This document shows, piece by piece, positions 34,878 to 43,382 of a stretch of 64,000 nt of DNA. Below the pieces are notes generated by a model, which made no database searches, was not told where the DNA came from, and was given only the letters and a program-made list of their open reading frames with translations. Both the position numbers and the translations under genes were made by a program. Where the stretch lies: assembly GCF_017874735.1 (NCBI RefSeq), contig NZ_JAGGLV010000028.1, positions 1 through 64,000 on the forward strand, read 5' to 3'. This DNA comes from Paenibacillus silagei (GTDB lineage Bacteria; Bacillota; Bacilli; Paenibacillales; Paenibacillaceae). How positions within the stretch are numbered: position 1 is the stretch's first letter; each line of letters begins with the position of its first letter.

Positions 34878-35717
34878 CTATTGCAGTGGGCTTAATGCCT
34901 TTACTTCCTGTACTGAGAGACCCGCTGCTTTTGCAATAGTTTCAACCTCTAACCCCATCGCCAGTAATTTCCCGGCAATTTCCTCGGCTTTCTTACGCTC
35001 CCCCTCCGCTCTAGCCCCCTCAATACGCGTCTTCTCATCGCTCAGGGCTTTCATACGAGCTTGATACTCCATTCTGGCTACGGTATCTTGACTCAAGAAT
35101 TCCAACGTATCCATTGCTTTCTTTAACATTGGTTCATTCATCGCCAACACCTCCCAGTTTGATTTGTCCACACCTTTTAGGAACAGCAGCCAATTGACCA
35201 GTCCGCCTTCCTCAAGCGACACCGAATGTTCATCTAGTTTCGTCAACTCAATGACATGTATCTCAATATCGTCCAACAAAGAAATTCCGGTATGATCTTC
35301 CCGTAGGTGAAAGACGCTGTGGTAGCGGTCATTTTTGAGACAAGAGTAGTTCAAAATATTGATGGTTACACATTTCTTCAGTGTATTATAGTTGCTGCCC
35401 TTAGGAATCTGATGGTAATACATCTCACTCCAATAGAACAACGTCCGCTTCTCCATATGGTAAGGGTTAAACAATTGCATTTCAATATTAATGAGTTGGC
35501 CGTCTGCGGTCTTCGCTTTAATATCCATAATGGACTGCTTATCATCAGGACTGTCAGCCTCCGTGTAAGGATTCAACAGCACAATCTCAGTCAGTGCCGG
35601 CTCTCCGGCTTCCCGGAATGTACTATTTAGAAATGCCAACAATACATCCTTGTTATGTTCACTTCCAAAGATACGTTTGAAGATTAAATCCACGCGAGGG
35701 TCAAGTAAATCCTGCAT
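34878..35717 (-). CDS. Rpn family PD-(D/E)XK nuclease
   Basis: A 279-residue protein of the Rpn (recombination-promoting nuclease, transposase_31-like) family. It opens with LLDPRVDLIFKRIFGSEHNKDVLLAFLNS. The nuclease core is visible as SIMDIKAKTADGQLINIEMQLF (D, then xIExQ). A Glu/Lys/Arg-rich helical stretch (KTRIEGARAEGERKKAEEIAGKLL) and a small helical domain (MGLEVETIAKAAGLSVQEVKAL) end the protein. I place the start at the third in-frame ATG (35717), where GGAG spacing is best; upstream ATGs are possible. Relatives in E. coli raise RecA-independent recombination. Confidence 0.85.
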   Translation of the reverse strand: MQDLLDPRVDLIFKRIFGSEHNKDVLLAFLNSTFREAGEPALTEIVLLNPYTEADSPDDKQSIMDIKAKTADGQLINIEMQLFNPYHMEKRTLFYWSEMYYHQIPKGSNYNTLKKCVTINILNYSCLKNDRYHSVFHLREDHTGISLLDDIEIHVIELTKLDEHSVSLEEGGLVNWLLFLKGVDKSNWEVLAMNEPMLKKAMDTLEFLSQDTVARMEYQARMKALSDEKTRIEGARAEGERKKAEEIAGKLLAMGLEVETIAKAAGLSVQEVKALSPLQ

Positions 35718-35746
35718 CAGCATCAACTCCATTCCCCCATATTATA

Positions 35747-37003
35747 TCATGCCAAATAATGCGAAGTAATTACCCTTTCTTTTAAATTAACAATATCCTG
35801 GCCCGTCGGGTTCTGGAAAACGCGAAGTCCAAACAGAGGGATAATCGCAAAAATGTGATCAAAGATATCCGACTGGACGGACTCATACACCCCCCAGGTG
35901 GTCTCATTGCTGAACGCATAAATTTCTAAAGGCAGTCCGCTGTCTCCTGGTGCTAACTGCCTGACAATGAGCGTCATCTCCTTATGAATTTTGGGATGAT
36001 TGCGCAGATATTCTTGGACATATTCCCGGAATACCCCGATATTTGTTAGCTGTCTTCCATTCACTTTGCTCTCCATATTGATATGATGCTCCGTATTATA
36101 GGCGTTAATTTCATCTAATCTTGTCAGGACATAATCGCTAAGATAGTGAACCTTTTGGAACTCCTCAATCATTTCTTTGGTACAAAAACATATGCTGCTT
36201 GTATCAATACAGACACTTCGTTTAATTCTTCTGCCCCCGGAGGCTTCCATCCCCCGCCAATTTTTAAAAGAGTCTGAGATCAGGGCATAGCTCGGAAGCA
36301 TGGTAATGGTTTTATCGAAATTCATCACCTTTACCGTATTCAGCGTAATATCAATTACATTGCCGTCGGCATTATATTTAGGCATTTCAATCCAGTCGCC
36401 TACACGAACCATATCGTTAGAAGATAATTGAATACCTGCCACGAGGCCCAATATCGAATCTTTGAACACTAGCATCAGAACAGCGGATAAAGCGCCCAGT
36501 CCACTAAGCAGAATCAGCGGATTCTGACCCATGAGGTTAGAAATCACCACAATCGCACCAATAATATACAGTATAATCTTCGCAACCTGAATGTAGCCTC
36601 TGATCGGCCTCATCTTGGACACTTCATACGTACGATAAATAGCATCGATGGCATCAAGCAGGGCATTAAACACCGTGATCGTTACAATAATCATATAAGC
36701 TAAGGCGAACTTTACAATGAAAGACTGATACAGCGGAAAAATAGGCGCGGCGTAATAAATGATAAAGGCCGGAGCGAGATGCGACAGCTTGTGAAATACT
36801 TTTTTCTCCAAAAAGATATTATCCCACGTATACCGGTTGTTATGAATGATATGGATGATGATCTTCAGTACGATTTTTTTGGCAACAAGATTAGCCACTA
36901 TAGAGAGTAAAGCAATACATAAAACCATAATGATGTTCGAGAGATACACGACCATCTGCTCGCTCATTCCATATCCTGCTAGGTGCTCTTGTATAAAATT
37001 CAT
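35747..37003 (-). CDS. MscS-family mechanosensitive channel (YbdG-like)
   Basis: About 418 residues if started at 37003, where AGGAGG lies 6 bp upstream (an adjacent ATG at 37006 is also possible). A longer upstream reading frame lacks a ribosome site. Five or so membrane helices precede the MscS pore and beta domain (LSGLGALSAVLMLVFKDSILGLVAGIQLSSNDMVRVGDWIEMP, VIDITLNTVKVMNFDKTITMLPSYALISDSFKNWR). The insert and C-terminal region (RGMEASGGRRIKRSVCIDTSSI, LEIYAFSN) resemble the large YbdG type. It likely opens on membrane tension in osmotic downshift. Confidence 0.88.
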   Translation of the reverse strand: MNFIQEHLAGYGMSEQMVVYLSNIIMVLCIALLSIVANLVAKKIVLKIIIHIIHNNRYTWDNIFLEKKVFHKLSHLAPAFIIYYAAPIFPLYQSFIVKFALAYMIIVTITVFNALLDAIDAIYRTYEVSKMRPIRGYIQVAKIILYIIGAIVVISNLMGQNPLILLSGLGALSAVLMLVFKDSILGLVAGIQLSSNDMVRVGDWIEMPKYNADGNVIDITLNTVKVMNFDKTITMLPSYALISDSFKNWRGMEASGGRRIKRSVCIDTSSICFCTKEMIEEFQKVHYLSDYVLTRLDEINAYNTEHHINMESKVNGRQLTNIGVFREYVQEYLRNHPKIHKEMTLIVRQLAPGDSGLPLEIYAFSNETTWGVYESVQSDIFDHIFAIIPLFGLRVFQNPTGQDIVNLKERVITSHYLA

Positions 37004-37240
37004 CATTTCCTCCTGACTGGGTGCATAGTAGCCTACAATTATAGAGGATAAATAGGTGTTATGCAAAAATATAAAGACCACCCTAAGAAGGTGATCGCAC
37101 TTAGAATACGGTTGGAGCCAAACTCCAAAAATGCACCCAGGGAATAAATAACTATCAGTCTTTCTTGCCCTTGCATAATAATATTCCAAAATATAGAATT
37201 ATAAGCAGTAAAAAACACACAATTGGAATGGGGTGTTAAC

Positions 37241-38101
37241 TTGAATACAAGGTTTATCAACTTTGAAGGAATTCATGGTAGTGGAAAATCAGCATGTGCA
37301 TGGAATTTATACAACAACTTGAATACGAATAATATAAAAGCAGTGGTTTTTTTCGAATATCATATGAACTCCACTATTGAGAATCCGTGTGACGTAAGAA
37401 TGACCGCAGTAATGACAGAGAAAGAATTCGAAGCTGTTATACAGAGTCATTCTGTTTATGAAGAATTACTTAGAGATAAACTAAAAATCTATAATGGATG
37501 GTATTGTGTTTTCGTTCCTGATTTCAAAGAGTATCCAATAATTTATGATTTATTGAGACCGTATATAGCCGATAATGGAAATTTAAAGACTGAACGTTTT
37601 ATGCAGGCATTAAAAGGCAGAATAACCGCATTTGTTGAACAGGCTCTTAGTTCTGATCTGGTATATGTGTTTGAGAACGTTATTTTTCAGCAAATCTTAA
37701 ATGAACTTATGCGAACAATGGATTGCGACGAACAACAAATGACGGATTATATATTAGAGGTTGAGCAGATATTGAAGCCCCTTAATCCATTAATTTTTTA
37801 CCTATATCCAGATGATCTATTTAAGCAAATCAACAAAGTGGCATTAGAGCGAGTGTCCGACAATTATGAATTATATCCCGACTGGATTGACTGGATGGTG
37901 GAGTATTTAGAAAATTCGGAATATGGAAGGATACATAAGGTATCTGGTCGGGAAGATCTTATGATCTATTTTGAAAAAAGAAGATCAATAGAAGAGAAAT
38001 GTTTCGGAAAGCTACGGTCAAATAAAGAAAAAATTTATGTGGACCGTATAGATTATGATGAAGAGAATGCATACATATACAGCAAGTACAGCAAGCTATG
38101 A
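37241..38101 (+). CDS. P-loop kinase-like protein (thymidylate-kinase-like), AT-rich
   Basis: A 286-residue protein with Walker A FEGIHGSGKSA near residue 13. The overall feel is of a deoxynucleoside or thymidylate-kinase-like P-loop enzyme (ALKGRITAFVEQALSSDLVYVFENVIFQQILNELM; NPLIFYLYPDDLFKQI). The start is probably the TTG at 37241 with GGAATGGGGTG before it; an ATG at 37223 has no good site. Base composition is clearly more AT-rich than the core genes, which hints at transfer. Substrate unknown. Confidence 0.7.
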   Translation: MNTRFINFEGIHGSGKSACAWNLYNNLNTNNIKAVVFFEYHMNSTIENPCDVRMTAVMTEKEFEAVIQSHSVYEELLRDKLKIYNGWYCVFVPDFKEYPIIYDLLRPYIADNGNLKTERFMQALKGRITAFVEQALSSDLVYVFENVIFQQILNELMRTMDCDEQQMTDYILEVEQILKPLNPLIFYLYPDDLFKQINKVALERVSDNYELYPDWIDWMVEYLENSEYGRIHKVSGREDLMIYFEKRRSIEEKCFGKLRSNKEKIYVDRIDYDEENAYIYSKYSKL

Positions 38102-38150
38102 TCGGCCTGCCGGTAAAGATATATTTATCCTCCTACTTGCAACGCTCAAT

Positions 38151-38170
38151 TTAGTACTGTATAGTTCTAC
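38151..38170 (+). promoter_or_regulatory. probable TetR operator O1 (autoregulation)
   Basis: TTAGTAC, a 6-bp spacer and GTTCTAC form an imperfect inverted repeat ending 2 bp before the TetR ATG. It matches the perfect site at 38782-38801, so the regulator probably represses itself. Confidence 0.6.
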
Positions 38171-38172
38171 TC

Positions 38173-38757
38173 ATGACAAAGGCAAAAATCATGAACCAAA
38201 AACGTGTGCTTGAAGTCGCGGCAGCCTTATTTTTAGAAAAGGGATTTGCTTATACCAGCATGGATGAATTAGTACGTGTAAGCAAAGTGTCCAAATCTAA
38301 TGTGTATTATCACTTCGCGGATAAGGAAGAATTGTTAGCAGGGGTCGTTGATTATTGGATTGAAACGTATGAGCGGGCAATGGATCAAATCCTTTCTCAG
38401 AACCAGTTATCCGTTGAAGATCGTGTCCAGATGTTTTTAAAGCATTTAACGGAGGGAGTTCAGTCAAGAGACTATAAGGGGAGCTGTCCGTTTATTACTC
38501 TTTATATTCAAAGTCCTGCACAAGCAACGCACATAAAAGAAAAAATAGGTCTCTTTTTCACAGGATTACAAATGAAAATCTCTCTACTGCTACAACAAGG
38601 AGCAGAAAAAGGCGAGTTTAGAGAAACGATTCATATTTACGAGGTAGCAGCACTTTTTATAACGAATCTTGAAGGAGCGCTGTTTCTTGCAGAGACATTG
38701 AAGGATGCAACGGTGATCACGAGAACTGCCAGCCACTTTTTCAACTTGCTTCGATAA
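38173..38757 (+). CDS. TetR-family transcriptional repressor
   Basis: A 194-residue TetR protein: HTH at residues 13-55 (RVLEVAAALFLEKGFAYTSMDELVRVSKVSKSNVYYHFADKEELL), then a helical ligand domain (TetR_C type, with GSCPFITLYIQS). The ATG at 38191 (MNQKRVL) is an alternative start. It is 61 bp upstream of the SDR-hydrolase gene, and matching inverted repeats precede both genes, so it likely represses the pair until an unknown ligand, perhaps a lipid or ester, binds. Confidence 0.88.
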   Translation: MTKAKIMNQKRVLEVAAALFLEKGFAYTSMDELVRVSKVSKSNVYYHFADKEELLAGVVDYWIETYERAMDQILSQNQLSVEDRVQMFLKHLTEGVQSRDYKGSCPFITLYIQSPAQATHIKEKIGLFFTGLQMKISLLLQQGAEKGEFRETIHIYEVAALFITNLEGALFLAETLKDATVITRTASHFFNLLR

Positions 38758-38781
38758 GCGAAGCACTTTTTTTGCACAAAA

Positions 38782-38801
38782 TTAGTACCAAACAGTACTA
38801 A
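38782..38801 (+). promoter_or_regulatory. probable TetR operator O2 upstream of the SDR-hydrolase
   Basis: A perfect inverted repeat, TTAGTAC-CAAACA-GTACTAA, lies immediately before the AAGGAG ribosome binding site of the next gene. Confidence 0.65.
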
Positions 38802-38818
38802 AAAGGAGAACAGATGAT

Positions 38819-40660
38819 ATGAGAACAATATTTTTAACAGGTGGAACAGGTTTTATTGGGAGGCAACTCGTGGAGGAGCTTCTTAAAGAGGAGGTTATGA
38901 TTTTTCTTTTAGTGAGGTCGAAAAGTAAAGCAACACGCGTTTTTCAGAAAAAAGGGTTTTTAAACGAGGCAGCCATGCACTTTATTGAAGGCGATTTGAC
39001 GAAACCAGATTTAGGTCTAAGCGATGAAGATAAGGAGAGGGTACTGAGTACGGATGTTATTATTCACGCAGGCGGACAAATGGATATTCAAGCGACAACG
39101 CAAGAAGCAACCTCTGTATTTTTAAACGGTGCCAAGCATATCAGTGAATTCGCTAAACGTATCCATCAATTGAAGGGTTTGCAGCAATTTATTCATGTCG
39201 TTGGATATATGAGCCCTTTTGATGACCATAACAGCAAGGTTGCGATCGATGTGTTTAAAGAAGGACACGACTATCTGAAAATAAAAAATCCTTATGAAAG
39301 AACCAAATTTTTAGCGGATCTGTATATTCGCCAGCAGGCATCCGCAGTAGGCTATCCGCTGTCTGTGATTAATCCGCCAACTGTAGTCGGCAGCAGTACA
39401 ACAGGAAGTACGGAGCAGGTAGCAGGCTTAGGCTTGCTTGTGGAGAGTATGCGCAGAGGGCTGATGCCAGTTATACCTGGAGGCAAGGGGTATAAATTAC
39501 CACTGATTGCAAACGATGCGCTAGCGAAGTTTATTGTTCAGGTTGTTAAGCTGGAGCCGTCGTCTATTCGAACCTATACCCTTGTTCCAGACAAACCGCT
39601 TGATCCGGATATAGATGAGTTATTAGGCGTGATGTCAGAAAGTATGAATATGGCCGCACCTAAGATTTCTGTCCCCCTTCGCTTCATGAAGGCACTTATG
39701 AACAGCGGGCTCAGTAAAATCACACGAATTCCATCGGATGGACTGAACTTTATTACAAATCGAACGTTTTCAAATGATCTGCCGAAAAAAGTCATGGGAG
39801 CCGATTGGTTTACTAAGACGAGTGTCATGAATTTTTTCCCGGCCGTAGTCGCAGATTTGGATTATCGCCTGATGTACCCAAATAACCAGCATAATCATGT
39901 ATTTGAACGAACCTTAATCGGAAACACTGTGATTCATCAGATTCAAGGAGAGGGTAGGCCATTTATTTTATTCCACGGTTTGTTGAGTGATGGGGAGGAT
40001 TTATTTCCTTTAGGTCTAGAGCTTCATGAACAAACGGGTCAACCTGTATGGATTCCGGATCTTCCAGGTTTAGGACGTTCCCCTTTTAAACATGAGAAGA
40101 ATCTTATAGATCTCTATTTGAATGTAGTGAAGGAGTTATCAGGAAAAGCTGCTCAGGGCGCACATTGGATTGGCCATTCCTTCGGAGCGGTTATTCTGCT
40201 GGAAGCGTTAGCGCGAGAGTGCTTAGATACGAAGAATACTATTACTTTACTTCAGCCACCTGTTACGAAGAAAAATCACAAATCGTTTAATGCTCCTCCA
40301 TTGTTGAACAAATGGGCATTGAAATTAGCAACGGCTAATTCATTAGAACGTTATTTAATTGGCAATGGTCTGTTTGAAAATATAGAGAGCATTCCGAAAC
40401 ATTATATTGCCAAAGTACGCAGCAGCTTTACTTCGCCTAGAATTTTAAATACAACTCTTCAGCTCAACAGTTTCCTGTCGAAAAACTATCAGGGGGTTTT
40501 CACCAAAGTACCGGGGTCTAATCTTCATATTATTTGGGGCGATCAAGATCGGCGCTATTCTGCTCCAGTACAGCTTGGAAAGATTGACGTTGTTCCCTAT
40601 GGTCATCATTTTCCTATTAGTCATCCGACGGAGACGGCTTCTTATGTACTAGGAAATTAA
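38819..40660 (+). CDS. fusion protein: extended SDR/acyl-CoA-reductase-like plus alpha/beta hydrolase
   Basis: A 613-residue two-domain enzyme. Residues 1-350 are an extended short-chain dehydrogenase of the fatty-acyl-CoA-reductase/male-sterility type: TGGTGFIG at 7-14 binds NAD(P), IHAGG follows, and Y159/K163 form the YxxxK pair. Residues about 370-613 are an alpha/beta hydrolase: FHGLL oxyanion region, nucleophile S454 in IGHSFGAV, WGDQD acid and GHHFP histidine. A reductase joined to an esterase suggests metabolism of an acyl or aldehyde compound; the substrate is unknown. It is controlled by the adjacent TetR. AT-rich composition suggests acquisition. Confidence 0.85.
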   Translation: MRTIFLTGGTGFIGRQLVEELLKEEVMIFLLVRSKSKATRVFQKKGFLNEAAMHFIEGDLTKPDLGLSDEDKERVLSTDVIIHAGGQMDIQATTQEATSVFLNGAKHISEFAKRIHQLKGLQQFIHVVGYMSPFDDHNSKVAIDVFKEGHDYLKIKNPYERTKFLADLYIRQQASAVGYPLSVINPPTVVGSSTTGSTEQVAGLGLLVESMRRGLMPVIPGGKGYKLPLIANDALAKFIVQVVKLEPSSIRTYTLVPDKPLDPDIDELLGVMSESMNMAAPKISVPLRFMKALMNSGLSKITRIPSDGLNFITNRTFSNDLPKKVMGADWFTKTSVMNFFPAVVADLDYRLMYPNNQHNHVFERTLIGNTVIHQIQGEGRPFILFHGLLSDGEDLFPLGLELHEQTGQPVWIPDLPGLGRSPFKHEKNLIDLYLNVVKELSGKAAQGAHWIGHSFGAVILLEALARECLDTKNTITLLQPPVTKKNHKSFNAPPLLNKWALKLATANSLERYLIGNGLFENIESIPKHYIAKVRSSFTSPRILNTTLQLNSFLSKNYQGVFTKVPGSNLHIIWGDQDRRYSAPVQLGKIDVVPYGHHFPISHPTETASYVLGN

Positions 40661-40680
40661 TACATCCACAGTAATGAAAA

Positions 40681-40702
40681 AAGACACCTGACGAGGTGTC
40701 TT
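40681..40702. terminator. bidirectional terminator
   Basis: AAGACACCT-GACG-AGGTGTCTT is a perfect 9-bp stem between two converging genes, with A and T tracts on either side. Confidence 0.85.
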
Positions 40703-40728
40703 CTGCTTTACTCCGTTAGCGGAACAGT

Positions 40729-41514
40729 TTATAAATCGAGAACCGGAACCGGTCCGTCCATCCAGTTCAGCTGGCTATCCATCATGAACTGAACCGTCCA
40801 ATGATGCTCTGCCTGATACCAGTTATTAAATTCCACAATACTCTCGTACAGATTCTCGACAGCTTCCGGCGTTCGTTCTTCCAGTACCCGATGGATGTCC
40901 GCCAACAAATTCTCCGGCTTCTTTTCTACCCCTTCCAGAACCTTTAAGAACCACTTATAAGAAGGGAACAGCGTTTCGTTGTGTACCAAAATCAGCCTAC
41001 CTGCGAAAAAGGCATAGTGGGTCAAACAGTAGTCGATTAATAAACGATTGTTGCGTTTCAGTCCTTCGTAATAATACCATTTCCAGGTTTCGAATTGTGC
41101 ATAGAACTTCTGCATGTTCTCTGCCTTTTTCTCCACCGGATATCGGGGAGCGTCTTGGACCAACTGTTCCAACCCCTCAATATTGGAATAGGTGACGAAC
41201 GCATCCTGGAATGCGAACTTAGCAGGATCGCTGCCGGATTCGGCCACTTGCTTGATGTAGGAAGCGGATACAACCTTCCCGTCCACGTAACCGCCTTCAT
41301 AAGAACAGGATTCCGTTTCGAAATACCCAAGATTATGGATGGAACAAGCTTTCTGGTAATCCTCTTCAGAAAGGACGATCATAATGTCGATATCAGAGGT
41401 TTCGCCAGCAAAACCATGCGCTACGGAACCCCCGATGATGATCCCTTGTACGTCGGGTCTGGCTTTAAGCTTGTTGGTGATGGCATCAATGGCAGCTTGA
41501 TGATGGGGATACAT
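40729..41514 (-). CDS. nucleotidyltransferase-domain protein
   Basis: A 261-residue protein with a polymerase-beta-like nucleotidyltransferase core at the N terminus: IIIGGSVAHGFAGETSDIDIMIVL, giving the GS and DxD signature. A helical C-terminal domain follows (FAQFETWKWYYYEGLKRNNRLLIDYCLTHYAFFAGRLILVHNE). The architecture is like aminoglycoside or lincosamide adenylyltransferases and HEPN/MNT-like pairs, but no known resistance enzyme is recognised. It stands alone on the minus strand. Confidence 0.8.
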   Translation of the reverse strand: MYPHHQAAIDAITNKLKARPDVQGIIIGGSVAHGFAGETSDIDIMIVLSEEDYQKACSIHNLGYFETESCSYEGGYVDGKVVSASYIKQVAESGSDPAKFAFQDAFVTYSNIEGLEQLVQDAPRYPVEKKAENMQKFYAQFETWKWYYYEGLKRNNRLLIDYCLTHYAFFAGRLILVHNETLFPSYKWFLKVLEGVEKKPENLLADIHRVLEERTPEAVENLYESIVEFNNWYQAEHHWTVQFMMDSQLNWMDGPVPVLDL

Positions 41515-41674
41515 AATACATCCACTCCAATTAAATTAATATAAACATTAATTAGTAAGCCAATACATTAATCATAAGGTAATAATATTCCACTTTTGAA
41601 ATTCCCGCAATCCCCCGAATAAATCAATCGTCTTATAGATAACTACCAGTTAGTTTAATTCCATCTAAAAATCA

Positions 41675-41706
41675 AGTTTTGATGTCACACTAGAAGCCCC
41701 CCGTAA
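41675..41706 (-). repeat. displaced internal fragment of ssrA (tmRNA)
   Basis: Thirty-two bases match 43088-43119 inside ssrA with one mismatch, in the same orientation (shared core TTTTGATGTCAC and CTAGAAGCCCCCCGTAA). It covers tmRNA positions about 67-98 from the 3' end. It is too short to function and looks like a recombination or integration scar. Confidence 0.8.
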
Positions 41707-41757
41707 AGGGATATTTGGTATAGTTGGGTTAATAACTTGTTAGTGAGGGGAGAACCT

Positions 41758-42027
41758 ATGGGTGAAGTCGTTCGGGTCATATATTCGCCAAGCGAAATAT
41801 ACAAGGTAGAAATCATTAAGCGTAAACGAGACGGACTATTTACCTTCCTAATTCATAAATGGATTGAGCATGATCCTGACATAAAAGAAATCATAAATGA
41901 AGAGGGATTTTGGGGCCCTCTTTTCAATCAGAAATCCTTAACAGATACTGCTGAACGGGCTATCCAAACAGCTCCAGAAACGAGAAATTCCCATCATTCA
42001 GTGTCTTTTCCACGTTTGATAGAATAA
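41758..42027 (+). CDS. hypothetical 89-residue protein
   Basis: It starts at the ATG at 41758, after GAGGGGAG. The translation (VVRVIYSPSEIYKVEIIKRKRDGLFTFLIHKWIEHD) is a small mixed alpha/beta protein resembling uncharacterised Paenibacillus orphans; I do not recognise a named family. It lies between two ssrA fragments, so it may be cargo of a vanished element. Confidence 0.6.
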   Translation: MGEVVRVIYSPSEIYKVEIIKRKRDGLFTFLIHKWIEHDPDIKEIINEEGFWGPLFNQKSLTDTAERAIQTAPETRNSHHSVSFPRLIE

Positions 42028-42030
42028 AAC

Positions 42031-42082
42031 AAAAAGACACCCCTAAAGGTGACTTTTATTGATACTCCATATGAAGCTGAGG
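42031..42082 (-). repeat. displaced ssrA 3' end and terminator
   Basis: Fifty-two bases match 42980-43031, the ssrA terminator and tRNA-like 3' end, with about six mismatches and the same orientation (shared AAAAAGACACCCCT, GATACTCCATATG). It lies 0.95 kb from the intact gene. A displaced 3' end with its terminator is what site-specific integration into ssrA leaves behind. Confidence 0.75.
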
Positions 42083-42143
42083 CATGGACTTGCAGAGCCA
42101 CAATTCGGCGGGGGTTCCTGCTGGAACTGTATGAGATAGCCGT

Positions 42144-42530
42144 TTAGCAAACGTTGGTTTTCAGTTGCATTTCTCCAGTATCAATCACAGCCCATGCTTG
42201 TTTCAAGAAGTTAAAGCCGAGGATTCCGTCAATCTCCATGCCATAATCCATGTTCCCGATTTCAACTTGAAAATCCTTAAGTATTGCTTCATCGACTATA
42301 ATCGAGTCCAGGTATTTGGTGTACACATACTCCACGCCACCTACGCCCCGTATAATATCAACGATATCATTTCCTTCAGGAACCATGCCAATCTCCTGCA
42401 CGATGTCCGCGTTCAAAAGCGTACTGGCAGAGCCTGTGTCAAGCAATACCTTCTCCAGCTTTAACTCTCTCCCCCTAAACACCACTGTCATGCTTACGAA
42501 GGGAAGTCCATAAATTTCTGTTATATTCAT
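42144..42530 (-). CDS. retropepsin-like aspartic protease
   Basis: A 128-residue single-domain protein with the aspartic-protease signature VLLDTGSASTLLN near residues 30-42. It also has the conserved IDGILGFNFLKQAWAVID C-terminal segment (ILG flap-side motif) of clan AA retropepsins. Like other single-lobe enzymes it must dimerise to make an active site. Its ATG overlaps the stop of the upstream 88-residue gene by 4 bp. The physiological substrate is unknown. Confidence 0.8.
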   Translation of the reverse strand: MNITEIYGLPFVSMTVVFRGRELKLEKVLLDTGSASTLLNADIVQEIGMVPEGNDIVDIIRGVGGVEYVYTKYLDSIIVDEAILKDFQVEIGNMDYGMEIDGILGFNFLKQAWAVIDTGEMQLKTNVC

Positions 42531-42793
42531 CTGGGCCCTCTAATCCCGACATATCGTTCTCGTGCTACAACCTCAGGACGGGAGGTGTGAAAAAAACAAT
42601 ACTCTCTGTGAGGGTCTTCCTGGTGTAATTCACTATACCGCTTCAATGCTTTGGTAGAGTCCTCGTAGGAATCGATCACGGACATCTCTTCAATAAAACG
42701 CTGGCCCTCCTTAGAATAGGCCTTAGTCGCCTCAAGAACGACCCATTCATTCGGAAACCGTTCCTGAACTTCATCCCATCGCATCTTGGACAC
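42527..42793 (-). CDS. hypothetical protein cotranslated with the retropepsin
   Basis: An 88-residue protein (MRWDEVQERFPNEWVVLEATKAYSKEGQRFIEEMSVIDSYEDSTKALKRYSELH). It resembles the small partners commonly encoded beside single-domain retropepsins in Firmicutes; its role is unknown. GGAGGTGTCC lies just before the ATG. The 4-bp overlap with the protease gene indicates translational coupling. Confidence 0.7.
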   Translation of the reverse strand: MSKMRWDEVQERFPNEWVVLEATKAYSKEGQRFIEEMSVIDSYEDSTKALKRYSELHQEDPHREYCFFHTSRPEVVARERYVGIRGPR

Positions 42794-42980
42794 CTCCGGT
42801 TAAATAATTACTATTATTATAGCATATCGGTTGGTATCGTCTAAACCAGAGTTAGACCTCCACCCGATCTCTGGAGTATATAATGCCACATCTTTTTAAG
42901 TAAAAGTAATAGTGGATACCTGTGTAACCCTACAATTGGGCTGACTGAAAACGATAAATATAAACAGCCACAGAAATGAA

Positions 42981-43012
42981 AAAAGACACCCCTCAAGGTG
43001 TCTTTCACTGAT
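42981..43012 (-). terminator. ssrA terminator
   Basis: On the minus strand AAAGACACCTTGAGGGGTGTCTTTTTTC forms a hairpin with a T tail directly after the mature tmRNA end. Confidence 0.8.
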
Positions 43013-43020
43013 ACTCCATA

Positions 43021-43382
43021 TGGAGCCGAGGGGAGTCGAACCCCTGTCCGAAGATAACGGCACATAAGCTTCTACGAGTGTAGTTACAGTTTTGATGTCA
43101 CCCTAGAAGCCCCCCGTAACCGGGTCCCCTTCGGGTCAGCCTGATTATCTTCTTCAGCTCACCCCAGGCGGAGATGAGACAGCGTATTCCACTATTTGTT
43201 AGCCCCTAGCCCTGTCACATGGACGATGCAGAGTAGAAGCACGCACACAGTTTCTTAGGCTGCGAAAGCGTAGTTGTTTTGTTGTTTGCCGTTTAATAGG
43301 CTTTAGCGTTGATGAAGCGGACGCGTCCCCACTACTCGCTACTCATGCTCGAACTATCCCCGTCGAATCCAAGAACGGCCCC
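43021..43382 (-). ncRNA. ssrA: transfer-messenger RNA (tmRNA)
   Basis: A 362-nt one-piece tmRNA. The 5' end GGGGCCG pairs with CGGCTCC at the 3' end to make the alanine tRNA-like acceptor; the T-arm reads GGGGTTCGACTCCCC in RNA sense. The internal tag frame is 43255-43290 and encodes GKQQNNYAFAA then TAA, ending in the usual Ala-Ala degron recognised by ClpXP. CCA is not encoded. It rescues stalled ribosomes with SmpB, whose gene is 200 bp upstream. clpP is also in this window. Confidence 0.95.

Noticed and set aside
40729..41514. known aminoglycoside or lincosamide resistance gene
   Set aside because: Only the generic nucleotidyltransferase signature is visible; no specific resistance family could be supported.
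42841..43065. 74-codon minus-strand frame at the ssrA 3' end
   Set aside because: It overlaps the tmRNA 3' end and terminator; there is no convincing ribosome binding site or protein similarity.
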